Origin: Pseudomonadota bacterium | GTDB lineage: Bacteria > Pseudomonadota > Alphaproteobacteria > Sphingomonadales > Sphingomonadaceae | Direction of reading: 5' to 3' | Assembly: GCA_023424095.1 (NCBI GenBank) | Contig: JAFAEG010000150.1 | Location: forward strand, 1-49,113 | Length of the DNA: 49,113 nucleotides | In this document: one piece after another, positions 24,664-33,249 of the stretch | Position numbering within the stretch: position 1 is the stretch's first letter | Layout: every line of letters starts with the position of its first letter | Notes under the pieces: model-generated | What the model saw: only the letters and a program-made list of their open reading frames with translations | Databases searched by the model: none | What the model was told of the DNA's origin: nothing | Position numbers and translations under genes: made by a program

Positions 24664-25494
24664 TTACGCCGCCCTTGCGATCCCGCTGGCGCGGTCCTGG
24701 GCGTCGATCACGGTCAGATAATTGACCAGCCGATTCTCCTCGAGTCGGCGAAGCAGCGCATTTTCGTGATAGGGCAGGACGATCTCCGCAACCGCCTGGC
24801 TCCACGGCGCGTCGGTGGCGAACAGGACGCCCAGGCCGAACACGGCCGGCACCTCGGCGAACATGTAGTCGCGGCCGGCCTCAGCCTCGTCGCGCAGGAA
24901 ATCCTCGATTCCCGTGAGCACGCCGTTGCGCGGGCCGCCCTCATGCGTGGCCCAGGCGAAGCTCCCCATGCCGCGAAAACCGCGGCCCATGAACAGGTCG
25001 CTATGGCCCGGAAAGGCGCCCGCCTCGAAGCTGTGTTCGTGGCGATATTCAGCCGGGATCGTGTCCGGCGCATAATACATGTCGCGGCGGCCCGACGGCC
25101 AGCAGATATCGTGGAAGAACACCAAGAGCGGCTTGCCGTCGGCGCGGGCGCGTTCGGCGATGGCGTGGGTCTCGTGATAGACGGTGTACCAATTGTGGTC
25201 GCCGTCGACGATCCAGGCGTCGGTATCGGTGCAGGCCGGGATCGCGGCCAGGCTGAGTTCGGCGACGTGGCGGACGGCCGGATTGGCCCCGGCCCATTCG
25301 ACGAATTCGGGCTTCGGCTCGGGGTCGATGCTGGTCAGCGTTCCGCCCATGCCGGCCGCATGCTCGGCCAGCAAATGGGTCATGCCGCCATATTCGGCGC
25401 CGACTTCCACGATGTTTCGCGCGTCCGCGGCAGCGAGGCTGGGCAGGATGATGTCGCGGAATTCCGCCATCGAATGGATGAGGAGATCAGACAT
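24664..25494 (-). CDS. SAM-dependent methyltransferase, class I, at the end of the fliA operon
   Basis: This 276-residue protein has a Rossmann SAM motif, IVEVGAEYGGMTHLL (residues 28-42), then LTSIDPEP with an acidic residue after strand 2, and AWIVDGDHNWYTVYHE as the post-I acidic region. It resembles small-molecule or sugar methyltransferases found in glycan loci rather than DNA or protein enzymes. ATG 25494 overlaps the stop of the HAD gene by one base, so it is translationally coupled to it. Its place in the flagellar operon suggests modification of a flagellar or surface glycan, which is inference. Confidence 0.83.
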   Translation of the reverse strand: MSDLLIHSMAEFRDIILPSLAAADARNIVEVGAEYGGMTHLLAEHAAGMGGTLTSIDPEPKPEFVEWAGANPAVRHVAELSLAAIPACTDTDAWIVDGDHNWYTVYHETHAIAERARADGKPLLVFFHDICWPSGRRDMYYAPDTIPAEYRHEHSFEAGAFPGHSDLFMGRGFRGMGSFAWATHEGGPRNGVLTGIEDFLRDEAEAGRDYMFAEVPAVFGLGVLFATDAPWSQAVAEIVLPYHENALLRRLEENRLVNYLTVIDAQDRASGIARAA

Positions 25495-27890
25495 CAGGCG
25501 GCTTCCCTTAGCTCGAGGCGCGGCGCGCGCCGGACGACCGGGCGGAAGACGATGCTCAAGAGCACCGGCCCCTCGATCTTGCCGGGCGGGAGCGGCGGGA
25601 CGAGCATCAGCGCGCCTTCGCCGCAGCGATAGAAACCGGGCGAAACCTCTTCCATGCCGTCGCAGAGCGGCTCTGCCGGAACGGGCGGGCTGAGGATCGC
25701 CTGGCGGCTGTCGTGGAAGGCGGAGACCGCGTGGAAGCTCGCTTCCTCGATCTGCACCCATTCCGCCGCCGCGCCGATCGCGATGCCGGCGGCAAAGCGC
25801 CCCTCGCCCACGGGCAACGTCGCCAGGAAATAGCCGTCATGGGTGGCATGCGCCTCGATCGGCAGGATGGTCTGCCCTGTGCCGTCGGCGAAGAAGCCGG
25901 TCAGCTCCAATGTCTGCGCCTGAAAATCGGCGGGGCGAAGTTCGAACTGGTGCCGGGTCGCCGCGAACAAGGACAGCATCTGCGGCAGGCCGTGCCGCTG
26001 CAATTCGCCGGGCAAATACATCCGGTCCGAGTGGTTCACGTAGAACAGGCCACGGCGGCGCAGCCCCTCTTCGGCCGCATCCGGATCGACCAGGGCGACC
26101 ATGTCGTCCGAGCCGAGATTCACGTCGTGATCGAAGGCCTGGAGGACGTTCACCTCCTCGCCCGTCGGCAGGAACAGGAAGCGGGCGAGCACCGAAGCCA
26201 CGGCGCGGCGGCGGCAATCGCTGTCGTCCGATTTGGCCGGGGCGACGACGCCGTCATGGGCATGGCCCGAATAAGCGACGCAGGCGGCCTGAACGCGGTC
26301 GCGGACCTGGTTCTGCAGCCCCTTCTGTCCCGCATCCTTGCGCACCGGCGCGCCGTCGCCGTCATAGGCAACGACCGAACCCTGAGCGACCGTGCACAAT
26401 TGTTCCACCACCGCGATCGGCATGGACAGCGAGTGCAAAGCGGCGAGATCGTAATGGCGCGGGTCGAGCAGGCCCTTCTTGTCACCGCTGCCAATTTCGG
26501 GATCGCGGAGCAGCAGATAGCGGCCGGCAATGTCGAGCTTCATCCGCTCGCGCAGCACCGGTTCGACCAGGGTCTGAACGGTGCCGGCATAGCCCAGATC
26601 GACGAACATCACCGCGTCACCGTCCTGCACGCCAGCGCGGTTCAGATGGCGGACGAGACTGTCGGCATAGGCGTTCGAGCGCTGGGTGATCGTGCGGACA
26701 GTGGCCGGCCCGAGCGCGGCCTTGATCAGCTCCGCCTGCCCCGCAAAGCCGTTGCGGCCCCGAGTCAGCTTCATCGCCTCGTCCATGGTCAGGCCGAGTT
26801 GCTTGGACAGCACGTCGACGCGGCCATGCTTGCTTTCGTCATAGAGATAGTCGCGGATCGCGTCGGCGCTTTGCAGCGCGGCGCGGCGGGCGGAGAAGCG
26901 GCTGATCTCGACAGGCTGACCGTGATCCTCGCCGAACAGCGCACGATAGACCTGCAAGGGCAGATGGCCGTCACGCATCAGGAAGAGCGGCTTGACCGGC
27001 TTGCCGAGTTGCTCGGACAAAGCGATCCGTTCCCCCTCCACCCAGCGGGCGAAGGCGGTCATCACCGGGCCGAGCACGTCATGGCCGAGCGCCTCGGCGG
27101 CATCCTCGCCGCCATGCAGCGACAGCACCGGGCGGTGCGGCGCGACGATCGGCGTGGCGGTGCGCGCGGAAGGATCGATCATCGCCGCGGCAGCCGCTTC
27201 CAGGCGCAGGCGCTGGGCGGCAGCGGTGGTGAATTGCTTCAGATGCGCGGTGGAAATGCCGAGCAAGGTCGGCGCGTCCTGGTCCGCGACGATATTGTCG
27301 CCGACGTGGAAGATCGCTTCCGGCCCGCAATTCAGCGCCTTCAGCACCGGCTTGAACAGCCCTTCCGCCTTGCCGACGCCATGATCGCAGGAGACGAAGA
27401 AACGGTCGATCATCGCCGCGACCTCCTCGCCCGCCGCGGCCGCGATCAGGTCGCGCAGCTGCTCCTGCGACAGATAGGTGTCGGAAACGATGATGATCTT
27501 CAGGCCCCTGGCCTTCGCCGCCTTCATCAGGGCGACGGTCGGCGCGAAGCCGTAGCAATGGCGCGCCTCGGCGTTGAGCTCGTGCGCGACCGCCTGGGTA
27601 ATCTCGTCCTCCGACGCCCCCGGCATCAGCGCGCGGTAGATCGCCTCGATCCGCACCTCGCCCTTGCCGGTGCCGACGAAGGCCCGCTGCCGCGCCCGCG
27701 CCTCGGCCTTGGCGCGCGGCCACAGGCCACCGCCGGCCACCGGCAGATCCGCGAACACGTCACGCGGCGCGATGCAATTGCGCCACAGCAAGGTGTCGAA
27801 ACAGTCGAGCGACAGATAGCGCGTCTTCGCCGGCGCGCGGTCGAGCAGGTCCGGCAGTTCGGACGCGCGAACGGAAAGCTTGATGGTCAT
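25494..27890 (-). CDS. Large HAD-domain protein of the polysaccharide-locus type
   Basis: At 798 residues it is much longer than a simple HAD enzyme. The HAD domain (1-225) has motif I SLDCFDTLLW (Asp29), motif II IIIVSDTYLS (136) and motif IV VGDNIVADQD (196-205). The usual acid two residues after the nucleophile is Phe, as in the FDIFDTLL proteins of capsule and LPS loci. A second domain (about 300-480) has the LFLMRDGHLPLQVYRALF and FVDLGYAGTVQTLV motifs typical of the same group, and a further C-terminal region follows. The ATG at 27890 lies 17 bases after fliA. Its role with the coupled methyltransferase is unknown. Confidence 0.82.
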   Translation of the reverse strand: MTIKLSVRASELPDLLDRAPAKTRYLSLDCFDTLLWRNCIAPRDVFADLPVAGGGLWPRAKAEARARQRAFVGTGKGEVRIEAIYRALMPGASEDEITQAVAHELNAEARHCYGFAPTVALMKAAKARGLKIIIVSDTYLSQEQLRDLIAAAAGEEVAAMIDRFFVSCDHGVGKAEGLFKPVLKALNCGPEAIFHVGDNIVADQDAPTLLGISTAHLKQFTTAAAQRLRLEAAAAAMIDPSARTATPIVAPHRPVLSLHGGEDAAEALGHDVLGPVMTAFARWVEGERIALSEQLGKPVKPLFLMRDGHLPLQVYRALFGEDHGQPVEISRFSARRAALQSADAIRDYLYDESKHGRVDVLSKQLGLTMDEAMKLTRGRNGFAGQAELIKAALGPATVRTITQRSNAYADSLVRHLNRAGVQDGDAVMFVDLGYAGTVQTLVEPVLRERMKLDIAGRYLLLRDPEIGSGDKKGLLDPRHYDLAALHSLSMPIAVVEQLCTVAQGSVVAYDGDGAPVRKDAGQKGLQNQVRDRVQAACVAYSGHAHDGVVAPAKSDDSDCRRRAVASVLARFLFLPTGEEVNVLQAFDHDVNLGSDDMVALVDPDAAEEGLRRRGLFYVNHSDRMYLPGELQRHGLPQMLSLFAATRHQFELRPADFQAQTLELTGFFADGTGQTILPIEAHATHDGYFLATLPVGEGRFAAGIAIGAAAEWVQIEEASFHAVSAFHDSRQAILSPPVPAEPLCDGMEEVSPGFYRCGEGALMLVPPLPPGKIEGPVLLSIVFRPVVRRAPRLELREAA

Positions 27891-27907
27891 GATATTCCCC
27901 CGGCCGC

Positions 27908-28630
27908 TCAATCGTCCCAGTCGCTCAGCGAGCGACGGAGCTTGTCCAACGCGGCTTTCTTGATCTGGCAGATGCGCGCGGCGCCGACGCCGAGCGTCTG
28001 GCCGATCTCGTCCAGATTCATTTCCTCGACGAAGTAGAGCTGCAGCACCATCGCGTCGCGTTCCGGCAGATCGCGAATGCCATTGGCGATCGCGGCCTTC
28101 AGTCCCTCGCGCTCGAGCGCGTCGTCGGCTCTTTCCTCGACGTCGGCGAACCACATGGAATGGTCCGAATAGACTTCGTCGATGCTTTCGTGGCGGGCGC
28201 TCTGCGTCTCATCGACCAGCTGGCGATAGTCCGCGGCATCGAGCCCCATCGCCTCGGCCATTTCGGCCTCGCTGGCGGCGCGGCCATATTCGCCCTGCAG
28301 CCGCTCGCGCGTCGCATTGAGCTCCCGGCGCTTCACCATCGCCGAACGGCAGATGCTCGCCGACTTGCGCAGGTGATCGATCATCGCGCCGCGGATGCGC
28401 ATCGTCGCATAGGTGCCGAAGGCGTGGCCGCGATCCTCATAGCCGTTCGCGGCCTCGACCAAAGCGATCATGCCGATCTGCACCAGATCCTCGATCTCGA
28501 TGGTCGAAGCGACGCGGGCATGGACGTGCCAAGCGATCTTGCGGACCAAAGGCATGTGCTGGCGAACCAGCGCCTCCGGCCCCGCGCGCGGATTGCGCGT
28601 ATAAGTGTGGACGGGATCAGTGAGCGCCAT
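27908..28630 (-). CDS. fliA: Flagellar sigma factor sigma-28
   Basis: This 240-residue FliA/WhiG-type sigma factor shows region 2 (LVRKIAWHVHARV, IEIEDLVQIGMIALVEAANGYEDRG, FGTYATMRIRGAMIDHLR) and region 4 (LPERDAMVLQLYFVEEMNLDEIGQTLGV, read as two blocks, then ARICQIKKAALDKLR). It directs polymerase to late flagellar and chemotaxis promoters and is held in check by FlgM (32868-33143). ATG 28630 overlaps the end of flhG by 14 bases. It is the fourth gene of the sigma-54-type operon that starts at 32357. Confidence 0.95.
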   Translation of the reverse strand: MALTDPVHTYTRNPRAGPEALVRQHMPLVRKIAWHVHARVASTIEIEDLVQIGMIALVEAANGYEDRGHAFGTYATMRIRGAMIDHLRKSASICRSAMVKRRELNATRERLQGEYGRAASEAEMAEAMGLDAADYRQLVDETQSARHESIDEVYSDHSMWFADVEERADDALEREGLKAAIANGIRDLPERDAMVLQLYFVEEMNLDEIGQTLGVGAARICQIKKAALDKLRRSLSDWDD

Positions 28631-29429
28631 GATGGGCCTCCATCCCGAAAAAGACGTGGCCGCCCGGCAGCATCGGCATGTCGGCCTGGGCAACCTTGCG
28701 GGCCAGGCGACCGAAGGCGGCGCTGGCCGGCGCGGAGGGGAAAGCCTCGACACAGCAGCGCTTGGTCAGCACCGCGTCGCGCAGATAGGGATCCTCCGGG
28801 ATCGAGCCGAGATGGTCGAGGTGAACGGGCAGGAATTGCTCGACCACGTTGCGGAAACGGTCGAACAAGGCCCGGCCGTCGGCATCGCCCCGAACGCGGT
28901 TGGTGACCACGGCGAAGCGGCTGCAATCATGGCGGACCGCGAGGCCCTTCAGCACCGCATAAGCGTCCATGAAGGCGGTCGGTTCGGCCGCGAGCACGAT
29001 CAGGATCATGTCGGAGGCGGAGACCAGGCTGAGCGCTTCCCCCGCCATTCCGCCGCCAGTGTCGACGATCACGTCGTCCACGTCGGCCGCATAAGGCCGG
29101 AAAGCCGCCGCCAATGTCGCCCGCGAATCCGCGCACAGCCCGCCGCCGAGGCCAAGCCCGCTATGGCCCGGCACCAGCATCACCCCCCCGGGACCCTGGC
29201 AGGCGATGTCGGCGAGTTGCGCGGAGGAGCGCGTCAGATCGGCGATCGTCCGGCCGCCCTCCATCCCCAGCAGGATGTTGGCATTGGCCAGGCCGACGTC
29301 GCAATCGACCAGCATCGTGCGCCGGCCCAATCGCGACAGCGCCACGGCCAGATTGACGCTGACATTGGTCTTGCCGGCCCCGCCCTTGCCGCTCGCCACG
29401 GCGATCACACGCGCTTTACGATCACTCAC
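28617..29429 (-). CDS. flhG: MinD/ParA-family ATPase FlhG (FleN, YlxH)
   Basis: This 270-residue P-loop ATPase has the deviant Walker A ASGKGGAGKTNVSVNLA, VDCDVGLANANILLG (A') and DDVIVDTGGGM (Walker B). FlhG proteins control flagellar number and placement, usually by acting on FlhF and the FleQ-type activator. No flhF is in the window, although it normally sits between flhA and flhG. GTG 29429 overlaps the flhA stop (GTGA). Confidence 0.9.
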   Translation of the reverse strand: MSDRKARVIAVASGKGGAGKTNVSVNLAVALSRLGRRTMLVDCDVGLANANILLGMEGGRTIADLTRSSAQLADIACQGPGGVMLVPGHSGLGLGGGLCADSRATLAAAFRPYAADVDDVIVDTGGGMAGEALSLVSASDMILIVLAAEPTAFMDAYAVLKGLAVRHDCSRFAVVTNRVRGDADGRALFDRFRNVVEQFLPVHLDHLGSIPEDPYLRDAVLTKRCCVEAFPSAPASAAFGRLARKVAQADMPMLPGGHVFFGMEAHHGAH

Positions 29430-31531
29430 GCACTCATCTCCGCATCAAGCATGGTCCGGGGCGTTTCGCCGCCGACAATGGCAATCACTTCGACGGGCTT
29501 GCCGTCGGGAATTTCGAGGAAGCTCAGCACCGGCACGTCCGGCAGATGCGGGCTCAGCAGCCGGCTAAGCGCGCGGCGCGCCAGCGGCGAGGTGACGAGC
29601 GCGAAGCGGCGGCCTTCACCGATCAGCGGCCCGGCAATCGCGCCGATCGCGGACACCAGCTTCTGGCCCAGGCCCGGCTCGATCGGATGCTGCGCCTCGC
29701 GGCCGGTGCGCACCGCCTGGGCGAGCAGCCCTTCCAGCGTGGCGTCCAGCGTGATCACCGGCAGCGGCATGCGCACCGGCACGATAGTCTGCACGATCAG
29801 CCCGCCAATCTGCTGGCGGACGCGCTCGACCAATTGCGCCGGATCGGCCTCGTCGCGGGCGACGTCGGCCATTGCTTCGGCAATGCGGCGGAAATCCTTC
29901 AACGGCACACCTTCGGCCAGCAGCGCCCGGCACAGGGCCGCAATCGCCGTCAGCGTCATCGGGTTGGGCGTTAAATTCTGGACGAGCTGCGGCGCATTGT
30001 CCTTCAGCGCGTCGAGCAGGCTCTGCGCCTCGTCCATGCCGAACAGATCGGAGGCGGCGCTCTGGATGATCTGGTTGAGGTGGGTCGCGGCGACCGTCGC
30101 GGCGTCGACCACGGTATAGCCCGCGACCACCGCCTCGGCGCGCTGCTCCGGCGCGATCCAGACGGCGTCGAGGCCGAAGGTCGGATCCTTGCAGCCGCGC
30201 CCCTCGACCCGGCCGATCAGATCGCCGCTGTCGAGCGCGAGCAGTTCGTCGGGATAAAGCTCGTCCTCGGCGACGACGACGCCGGAGACGCTGATCCGGT
30301 AGGCATTGGGGGCCAGCGCCATATTGTCGCGGACACGCACGAGCGGAACGACGAAGCCCAGTTCGCGGGACAGCTGGCGGCGGATGCCGGTGATGCGGGC
30401 CATCAACGGCGCGCTCTTGCGCTCGTCGACGAGGCTGACGAGGCCGTAGCCCAGCTCCACGCCAAGCGCGGCATCGTCGCTCACTTCGTCCCAGCCGATC
30501 ACGCTCGGGTTCGGCGCGACCGGGGCGGGCGGCGGGATGTTGGCTTTCTCCTGCTCGGCCTTGCGCAATTTCCAGGCGACATAGCCGGCGAAGGCGGCGG
30601 CCGGCAGCACGATCATGTGCGGCATGCCCGGCAGGATGCCGAGGATGAAAAGGATGACGGCGACCGGGCCCCAGGCGCGCGAGAAGCCGAACTGGTTGGC
30701 GATCTGGCCGGACAGATCTTCCGGCGAGCTGACGCGGGTGACGATCGAGGCGGCAGCGATCGACAGCAGCAAGGCCGGGACCTGCGCCACCAGCGCGTCG
30801 CCGATGGCGAGCAAAACATAGACGCTGGCCGCTTCGCTCATCGACAGGCCGTGGCTGACGGTGCCGAGGATCAGGCCGCCGACGATGTTGACGATCAGCA
30901 CGAGCACGGAGGCGACCGCGTCGCCCTTCACGAACTTGGAGGCGCCGTCCATCGAGCCGTAAAATTCGGCTTCGGTGGCGACTTCGCCGCGGCGCTTCTT
31001 AGCCTCGTCGGGCGTGAGCAGGCCGGCGTTGAGGTCGGCGTCGATCGCCATCTGCTTGCCCGGCATGGCGTCCAGGACGAAGCGCGCGGAGACTTCCGAG
31101 ACGCGCCCCGCGCCCTTGGTGATGACCACCAGGTTGATGATCATCAGGATGAAGAAGACGAAGATGCCGACGGCATAATCGCCCGCGATCAGGAAGCTGC
31201 CGAAGGCGTGGATGACGTGGCCGGCCGCTTCCGGCCCCTCATGGCCATTGACCAGAACGACGCGGGTCGAGGCGACGCTGAGCGCCAGCCGCAACAGGGT
31301 CGTGAACAGCAGGACGGTCGGGAAGCTCGAGAAATCCAGCGGCTTGGCGACGTTGATCGCCACCATCAGCACCGCGAGGCTGAGCATGATGTTGGCGACG
31401 AAGCCGATGTCCAGCAGGGTCGCCGGGATCGGGATGATCATCAGCACGACCAGGGCCAGGATGGCGATGGGTAAGACTGCCCCCTTGGTCGACGCCAGCA
31501 GGCTGCCGCGGTTCATGGTCAATGCCGTCAT
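29426..31531 (-). CDS. flhA: Flagellar type III export gate protein FlhA
   Basis: At 701 residues with about eight N-terminal membrane helices and a cytoplasmic domain, this is a full-length FlhA. The conserved FHIPEP-type loop region reads FVLDAMPGKQMAIDADLNAG, and KPLDFSSFPTVLL, GVELGYGLVSLVD and the C-terminal FAVTSPLARRALSRLL-like FALVTSPLARR segment are visible. FlhA forms the nonameric export gate and binds chaperone-substrate complexes. It begins 4 bases after the transglycosylase stop, in the same operon. Confidence 0.96.
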   Translation of the reverse strand: MTALTMNRGSLLASTKGAVLPIAILALVVLMIIPIPATLLDIGFVANIMLSLAVLMVAINVAKPLDFSSFPTVLLFTTLLRLALSVASTRVVLVNGHEGPEAAGHVIHAFGSFLIAGDYAVGIFVFFILMIINLVVITKGAGRVSEVSARFVLDAMPGKQMAIDADLNAGLLTPDEAKKRRGEVATEAEFYGSMDGASKFVKGDAVASVLVLIVNIVGGLILGTVSHGLSMSEAASVYVLLAIGDALVAQVPALLLSIAAASIVTRVSSPEDLSGQIANQFGFSRAWGPVAVILFILGILPGMPHMIVLPAAAFAGYVAWKLRKAEQEKANIPPPAPVAPNPSVIGWDEVSDDAALGVELGYGLVSLVDERKSAPLMARITGIRRQLSRELGFVVPLVRVRDNMALAPNAYRISVSGVVVAEDELYPDELLALDSGDLIGRVEGRGCKDPTFGLDAVWIAPEQRAEAVVAGYTVVDAATVAATHLNQIIQSAASDLFGMDEAQSLLDALKDNAPQLVQNLTPNPMTLTAIAALCRALLAEGVPLKDFRRIAEAMADVARDEADPAQLVERVRQQIGGLIVQTIVPVRMPLPVITLDATLEGLLAQAVRTGREAQHPIEPGLGQKLVSAIGAIAGPLIGEGRRFALVTSPLARRALSRLLSPHLPDVPVLSFLEIPDGKPVEVIAIVGGETPRTMLDAEMSA

Positions 31532-31532
31532 C

Positions 31533-32357
31533 TCAGGCGCCCAGATCCGCGAGCATCAGATAAGCGAGCCGGGCATATTGCGGCGGCACCTGCATGGTCG
31601 GCCCGAAGGACGAACCCTCGCGCAGCGCCTCGAGCGAGTAAGCGGAGTCCATGAACTGCATCGGGTTGGCCGCCGGCATCGGCGCGGCCGCCGGCTGCGA
31701 CGGACGGGCCTGCGCCATCTGAACATTGCCGCCGGCGCCGAGCTTCGACGCCATCAGATTGCGGACCTCGTCCAGGCTGCGGGCACCGCCGCCGCGCTTG
31801 AAGAAGATGTTGCGGTTGGCGGCCGCCTCGCGCGGGAAGCTGGCCGCGGCCGACGCGTTGGGATTGGCGTCGTGCGCGCGCAGGAAACGGGTCGCGCCGC
31901 CTGCCCCCAGGAAATGCGCCATGTAGAGATCGACCGACTGCATCGGCCGGCCGAGCCGCGATTCCAGATGGGCCTGATTGTCGCCGGCAAAGGCCGCGGC
32001 CATCGCGCTGGCAGCTTCTGGGTTGCGGCGCAGGTCCATGATCTGGCGGCGGACCGCCGGATCGCTGACATGGTAGCGGCCGTTCGAGCCGCGCTGGATC
32101 GCATTGGCGGCCCAGCCGAGGCCGTTGGCGGCGCCATGCTTGTCGACCGTGGACAGCCAGGTCTGGTCGAGGAATTGATAGAGGCCCGTGGCGCTGGACG
32201 TGCGCGCCCGCGCATTCGGGTTCAGGCCGCTTTCGACCCGCGCCTGATTGTAGAGGTAGGAAAAGTCGATGCCGCTGCGCTCGGACGCCGAGCGGATGGC
32301 CGCGTCCACCCGGGACTGCGGCAACGCGGCACTGGATACAGCGGTGGAAGACGTCAT
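31533..32357 (-). CDS. SLT-domain lytic transglycosylase, flagellum-linked
   Basis: This 274-residue protein has an SLT/GEWL lytic transglycosylase domain (about residues 12-150). The catalytic Glu lies in NQARVESGLNPNA, and the supporting motif is SSATGLYQFLDQTW. There is no Sec signal peptide, so export may be through the flagellar apparatus, as for SltF of Rhodobacter. Its rod-cap partner FlgJ at 39733 lacks a muramidase domain, so this enzyme probably opens peptidoglycan for the rod. The C-terminal 80 residues are Ala/Pro/Met-rich. It is the first gene after the sigma-54 site at 32393-32408. Confidence 0.88.
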   Translation of the reverse strand: MTSSTAVSSAALPQSRVDAAIRSASERSGIDFSYLYNQARVESGLNPNARARTSSATGLYQFLDQTWLSTVDKHGAANGLGWAANAIQRGSNGRYHVSDPAVRRQIMDLRRNPEAASAMAAAFAGDNQAHLESRLGRPMQSVDLYMAHFLGAGGATRFLRAHDANPNASAAASFPREAAANRNIFFKRGGGARSLDEVRNLMASKLGAGGNVQMAQARPSQPAAAPMPAANPMQFMDSAYSLEALREGSSFGPTMQVPPQYARLAYLMLADLGA

Positions 32358-32392
32358 TTTCCCGACACCTCGCGAGTGGTCGGGAGAAGAGT

Positions 32393-32408
32393 AGCAAGGG
32401 CCGTGCCA
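32393..32408 (-). promoter_or_regulatory. Sigma-54 promoter of the SLT-flhA-flhG-fliA-HAD-methyltransferase operon
   Basis: On the minus strand the sequence reads TGGCAC-GGCCC-TTGCT, a full match to the -24/-12 consensus with correct 5-base spacing. It ends 35 bases before the start codon at 32357. It shares the extended core TGGCACGGCC with two other sites in this window. Confidence 0.88.
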
Positions 32409-32414
32409 GAGTTA

Positions 32415-32431
32415 GGCGGGGTGATCCCGCC
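32415..32431. other. GC-rich hairpin next to the sigma-54 site
   Basis: GGCGGG and CCCGCC pair around GTGAT. It lies 6 bases upstream of the -24 box of the transglycosylase promoter and downstream of flgN. It could end flgN transcripts, although there is no T-run, or be a protein-binding palindrome. Confidence 0.35.
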
Positions 32432-32442
32432 GCCTATTTGCC

Positions 32443-32523
32443 GTCATGCCGAACTGGTTTCGGCATCCATTTCGACGCCTGCGCGACGTCGCGACACAGG
32501 CCCTGAACCAGGTTCAGGGTAAC
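32443..32523. repeat. Intergenic repeat made of two small hairpins
   Basis: ATGCCGAA/TTCGGCAT (32446-32466) and CCCTGAACC/GGTTCAGGG (32501-32519) are two hairpins arranged as in a GTCATGC...TTCAGGGT element that I remember as frequent between genes in Sphingomonas genomes. It lies in the 214-base gap between flgN and the transglycosylase. Confidence 0.65.
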
Positions 32524-32571
32524 GCTCAATGGGGTGAAAAACGGCAGCGATCAGCCGCCGAGGAACGCGCC

Positions 32572-32871
32572 TCAGCGGGTGTAGGTCGCCGGCATCGGCT
32601 GGCCGCGCATGGCGGCGAGCGCCTCGGAACGGCGGCGGGCGCGGTCGCCGAGGACGTTGACCCGCATCATCGCGGCTTCCGCGAGGCGGCCGATCCGCTC
32701 GGCGGCGAGTTTGAGTTCCGGGTCCGCGACCCAGGAATCGAAGCCCTTGAGCGCCTGCAGGCTGCCGGCCAGTTCGGTGCCGGCCCGCTCGATCGCCGCG
32801 ACGTCATTGCCGTCCAGCGCCGCGAGCAATGCCTCGTGCTGGGCTTCCAGCTGCGCCAGCTCGGCCTTCAT
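32572..32871 (-). CDS. FlgN-like flagellar export chaperone
   Basis: This 99-residue, almost wholly helical, Ala/Leu/Glu-rich protein has the size and position of FlgN, the chaperone that escorts FlgK and FlgL to the export gate. The sequence family is poorly conserved, so the call rests on the 4-base overlap with flgM (TCATG junction), the size and the coiled-coil-like heptads. Another small flagellar chaperone remains possible. Confidence 0.65.
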   Translation of the reverse strand: MKAELAQLEAQHEALLAALDGNDVAAIERAGTELAGSLQALKGFDSWVADPELKLAAERIGRLAEAAMMRVNVLGDRARRRSEALAAMRGQPMPATYTR

Positions 32872-33143
32872 GCGCCGAGGTCGGCCGCAATCATGCGCTC
32901 GGCAATGGCTTCGGGATCGACCTTGTAGCGGCCCTCCGCAATCGCCTGCCGGATTTCGGACACCTTGTCGCTGTCGACCGGCGCGCCCATGCCGACCAGG
33001 TCGGCGACGACGCTGCCGACAGCGCCGGAACGGCCATTTGGCGCGGCGATGCTCGTCGGTGCCGCGGCGGCACTACCCTTCCCCGCGCCGGCGCGCTGAA
33101 GCTCGATCCGCTCCGCTCCGCTCTTGCCGATCCCGTTGATCAT
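32868..33143 (-). CDS. flgM: Anti-sigma-28 factor FlgM
   Basis: The 91-residue protein has a disordered Ala/Gly-rich N-terminus and the FlgM C-terminal sigma-binding pattern: DSDKVSEIRQAIAEGRYKVDPEAIAERMIAADL, which I read as VSEIRQAIAEG, YKVDPEAIAERM and IAADL. FlgM binds FliA until it is exported through the completed hook. It pairs with the flgN-like gene downstream. A sigma-28-like site lies 52 bases upstream. Confidence 0.9.
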   Translation of the reverse strand: MINGIGKSGAERIELQRAGAGKGSAAAAPTSIAAPNGRSGAVGSVVADLVGMGAPVDSDKVSEIRQAIAEGRYKVDPEAIAERMIAADLGA

Positions 33144-33194
33144 CGCATCATTCCTTGCCTGGCCACATCAAGGCCGGTGATTTCTCAACAATCC

Positions 33195-33221
33195 ATTACG
33201 GCGCGGATCACCTTTTATTAA
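33195..33221 (-). promoter_or_regulatory. Candidate sigma-28 promoter of flgM-flgN
   Basis: On the minus strand TTAAT (33221-33217) and GCCGTAAT (33202-33195) are spaced like a FliA promoter (consensus TAAA-N15-GCCGATAA). The -10 has an intact GCCG and partial remainder. It overlaps the inverted repeat at 33202-33228. It would give FliA control over its own inhibitor. Confidence 0.4.
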
Positions 33222-33228
33222 ATCCGCG
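33202..33228. other. Inverted repeat downstream of flgA and upstream of flgM
   Basis: CGCGGAT and ATCCGCG pair perfectly around a 13-base AT-rich loop. It follows the flgA stop on the minus strand by 21 bases, without a T-run, and overlaps the candidate flgM promoter. It could be a weak terminator or an operator. Confidence 0.4.
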
Positions 33229-33249
33229 TCGAAAATCAGAAGTGCCAGC

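Noticed and set aside
25713..28037. A 774-codon open frame on the plus strand opposite the HAD gene
   Set aside because: It is a GC-rich mirror of the real gene: no recognisable domain, Arg/Gly/His-rich composition, and the opposite strand carries clear HAD and sigma-factor motifs.
33226..33247. A TGGCAC on the minus strand just downstream of flgA
   Set aside because: No TTGC follows at 5-base spacing, so it is not a sigma-54 promoter.
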